Origin: Candidatus Aenigmatarchaeota archaeon
Lineage (GTDB): Archaea > EX4484-52 > B79-G9
Direction: 5' to 3'
Assembly: GCA_023142905.1 (NCBI GenBank)
Contig: JAGLIP010000052.1
Coordinates: 1-6,423 of the forward strand
Length of the DNA stretch: 6,423 bases
Positions 5,077 through 6,423 of the stretch are shown here, one piece after another. The position numbers and the translations under genes were made by a program. Each line of letters begins with the position of its first letter. The stretch's first letter is position 1. The notes under the pieces are model-generated. The model worked only from the letters and a program-made list of their open reading frames with translations. It did no database searches and had not been told where the DNA came from.

Positions 5077-6276
5077 ATGCAATTAAATTATTTTTTAGAA
5101 TTTTTAAAACAGGTTCTATATACATTCAGGCCGTTGTCTTATGGTGAGAAGGCAGGTATTTCAGAAGCATTGAATCACATTACAAAAAAAGATGCATCCC
5201 GCTTAAAAACGCTTGTCAAACGAAAAAGTCTTAAGATTGAAATGAAGAATATGCCGTATTCTGCTTTGATTACAGATATTCTTAAGTATCCGTCATGCAC
5301 TGCTCTTGATGATAATAGAAAAATGGCTGCTGATGGCTTTAATTCTAAAATCAAAGAATCTCTTGATGAAAAGATACAGGAAGAGTTTAAAACAAATGCT
5401 TTTAATAAAACTATATCGCTTATCGCACCTAAAATCGTCGGTTTTGACAATATAAAAAAGGCAGCGGCATTGCAGCTTTTTTCTTCTGACTCGTTTCACA
5501 TGCTTCTTTTAGGGGATCCGGGAACAGGGAAAACAGACATCTTGCGGGCGGCAGAAAATCTAGCACCAATTTCTTCTTTTGGTCTTGGTTCAGGAACATC
5601 GGGCACAGGACTTACGACAACGGTATTGGGGAATGAAGTCAAGAAAGGCATATTATCTTTAGCTGATGGCGGGCTTGCAGTGATTGATGAGCTTAACCTT
5701 ATGAAAAAAGAGGATCGGGCAGGGCTTTACAATGCCATGGAAAAAGGGTTTATAACTTATGATAAGGGTGGTCACCACTATAAATTTCCCGCCAACTGTT
5801 CGCTTTTAGCATCTGCCAATCCAAAGAAAGATACGGTTATCGGACATGATATGTTTGGCATAAAAAAACAGCTTCCGTTTGAGCCTGCGCTTTTATCTCG
5901 TTTTCATCTGGTGTTTTTGGTTCGAAAGCAGGATATAGAACAGTTTATGGAGATAGCGGATGAGGTTCTTACAGGAAAGCACAAAGATGTATCCAAAGCA
6001 GATGCTGAATTTATGAAGAAATATGTCGAGCATGCGCGGAAAATTAATGTTCGTTTTCCTGAGAAATTCAATGATGATATAAAGGCGTTTGTGCTTAACG
6101 CGCGTTCAAAAGAAAAGCAGATGCTTTTTGATGTAACGCCTCGTTTTGTGATTGGGTTAAAGCGGTTGATTGAGGCGTCTGCAAGATGCGAGCTTCGTGA
6201 TTGTGTTTGTAAGAAGGATGTCAAGCGGGTAATTGAAATGTATGTGCAGGCACTTAAGGGTGTTGGGTTTAATTAG
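5077..6276 (+). CDS. MCM-family AAA+ ATPase, short form without OB-fold/zinc region
   Basis: The motor of an MCM-type helicase is clear. IAPKIVGFDNIKKAAALQLF (116-135) opens the ATPase domain; Walker A is GDPGTGKT (146-153, Lys152); SGTSGTGLTTTV (172-183) matches the MCM region before the helix-2 insert; Walker B is AVIDE (201-205); a presensor-1 hairpin near 225-238 keeps a lysine (K230); sensor 1 is N248 in ASANP; the arginine finger is R275 in LLSRF; and the lid (about 350-395) has R356 as likely sensor 2 and the EASAR helix. It is much shorter than a standard archaeal MCM (roughly 650-700 aa). The 107 residues before the motor faintly resemble the helical A subdomain (FLEFL, SLKIEMKNM, ITDILKYP), but the OB fold and zinc hairpin are missing, as is a C-terminal winged helix. 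Residues after Walker B (LNLM, usually FDKM) and H277 (usually Asp) also diverge. It may be a specialised paralogue rather than the replicative helicase. Confidence 0.9.
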   Translation: MQLNYFLEFLKQVLYTFRPLSYGEKAGISEALNHITKKDASRLKTLVKRKSLKIEMKNMPYSALITDILKYPSCTALDDNRKMAADGFNSKIKESLDEKIQEEFKTNAFNKTISLIAPKIVGFDNIKKAAALQLFSSDSFHMLLLGDPGTGKTDILRAAENLAPISSFGLGSGTSGTGLTTTVLGNEVKKGILSLADGGLAVIDELNLMKKEDRAGLYNAMEKGFITYDKGGHHYKFPANCSLLASANPKKDTVIGHDMFGIKKQLPFEPALLSRFHLVFLVRKQDIEQFMEIADEVLTGKHKDVSKADAEFMKKYVEHARKINVRFPEKFNDDIKAFVLNARSKEKQMLFDVTPRFVIGLKRLIEASARCELRDCVCKKDVKRVIEMYVQALKGVGFN

Positions 6277-6423
6277 ATATTGTCCTTTGCCCACATTGCG
6301 AATTTTTTAAGTGCTATTTTTCTGTGTGATTGTTTGGCTTTTAATTTAGGGTTTTCCGCCCATGTTTGTTTTTCGTTTTCAGGGATAAATATTGGGTCAA
6401 AACCGAAACCGCCAGAACCTTTT
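6273..6423 (-). CDS. rdgB: XTP/dITP (ITP) diphosphatase, Ham1/RdgB family, C-terminal part
   Basis: Read on the minus strand, the frame is open from the window edge to TAA (complement of 6273-6275), giving the last 49 residues; the N-terminal part lies beyond the window. Signature motifs are present: GGFGFDPIF, matching the family GFG(Y/F)DPIF block; a following E...TWAE stretch, matching the usual TxAE; and SHRKIAL, matching the SHRxxAL element that contacts the base. The enzyme hydrolyses deaminated purine triphosphates (ITP, dITP, XTP) to monophosphates and pyrophosphate in the cytosol and so keeps these bases out of DNA and RNA. The gene converges with the MCM-like ATPase gene, sharing four bases (TTAG) across their stop codons, so the two are transcribed toward each other and have no intergenic terminator. 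Confidence 0.93.
   Translation of the reverse strand, partial: KGSGGFGFDPIFIPENEKQTWAENPKLKAKQSHRKIALKKFAMWAKDNI

Noticed and set aside
4768..5082. 104-codon open frame on the minus strand opposite the coiled-coil gene
   Set aside because: The plus-strand frame has a membrane span, a heptad pattern and a well-spaced promoter; the minus-strand product is a low-complexity His/Asn/Gln-rich string typical of an antisense frame.
5904..6224. 106-codon open frame on the minus strand inside the MCM-like gene
   Set aside because: It is antisense to the conserved arginine finger and lid regions of the ATPase and has no family features.

Overview
The window looks like a piece of an AT-rich archaeal genome, probably of a DPANN-type lineage such as Woesearchaeota or Pacearchaeota. 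The lineage is an inference; the archaeal assignment is firmer. It rests on three things: an archaeal-type alanyl-tRNA synthetase with the N-terminal CxxC...PPC module, an MCM-family AAA+ ATPase, and TATA-like boxes about 25 bp upstream of start codons with almost no leader. No rRNA, tRNA, CRISPR array or transposase gene was seen.

Layout: positions 1-108 are the 3' end of an unidentified gene. It is followed at once by a compact imperfect hairpin (110-136) that resembles an extragenic palindromic element. A small gene (223-420, 65 aa, unknown function) has its own TATA box and a strong Shine-Dalgarno sequence. After a 163-bp gap comes a two-gene unit: a class I PLP-dependent aminotransferase (584-1675), overlapping by a few bases the alanyl-tRNA synthetase gene alaS (1662-4304). 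A single-span membrane protein with a long extracytoplasmic coiled coil (4341-5033) and an MCM-like AAA+ ATPase without the usual OB-fold region (5077-6276) follow. Each has its own likely leaderless promoter. The window ends in the C-terminal part of a convergent ITP/XTP diphosphatase (Ham1/RdgB family, minus strand), whose stop codon overlaps that of the ATPase.

How the genes may work together: the aminotransferase-alaS overlap suggests co-translation and could link amino-acid transamination to tRNA charging, though the substrate cannot be read from the sequence. The two plus-strand genes after alaS appear to be independent transcription units. The most unusual observations are: a membrane coiled coil with four cysteines all in the same heptad position, an AlaRS whose C-terminus lacks the normal C-Ala domain and carries an unrecognised segment instead, and an MCM-family ATPase that keeps the motor but has lost the OB-fold/zinc part of the N-terminal domain. 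No complete, clearly new multi-gene system is demonstrated here.
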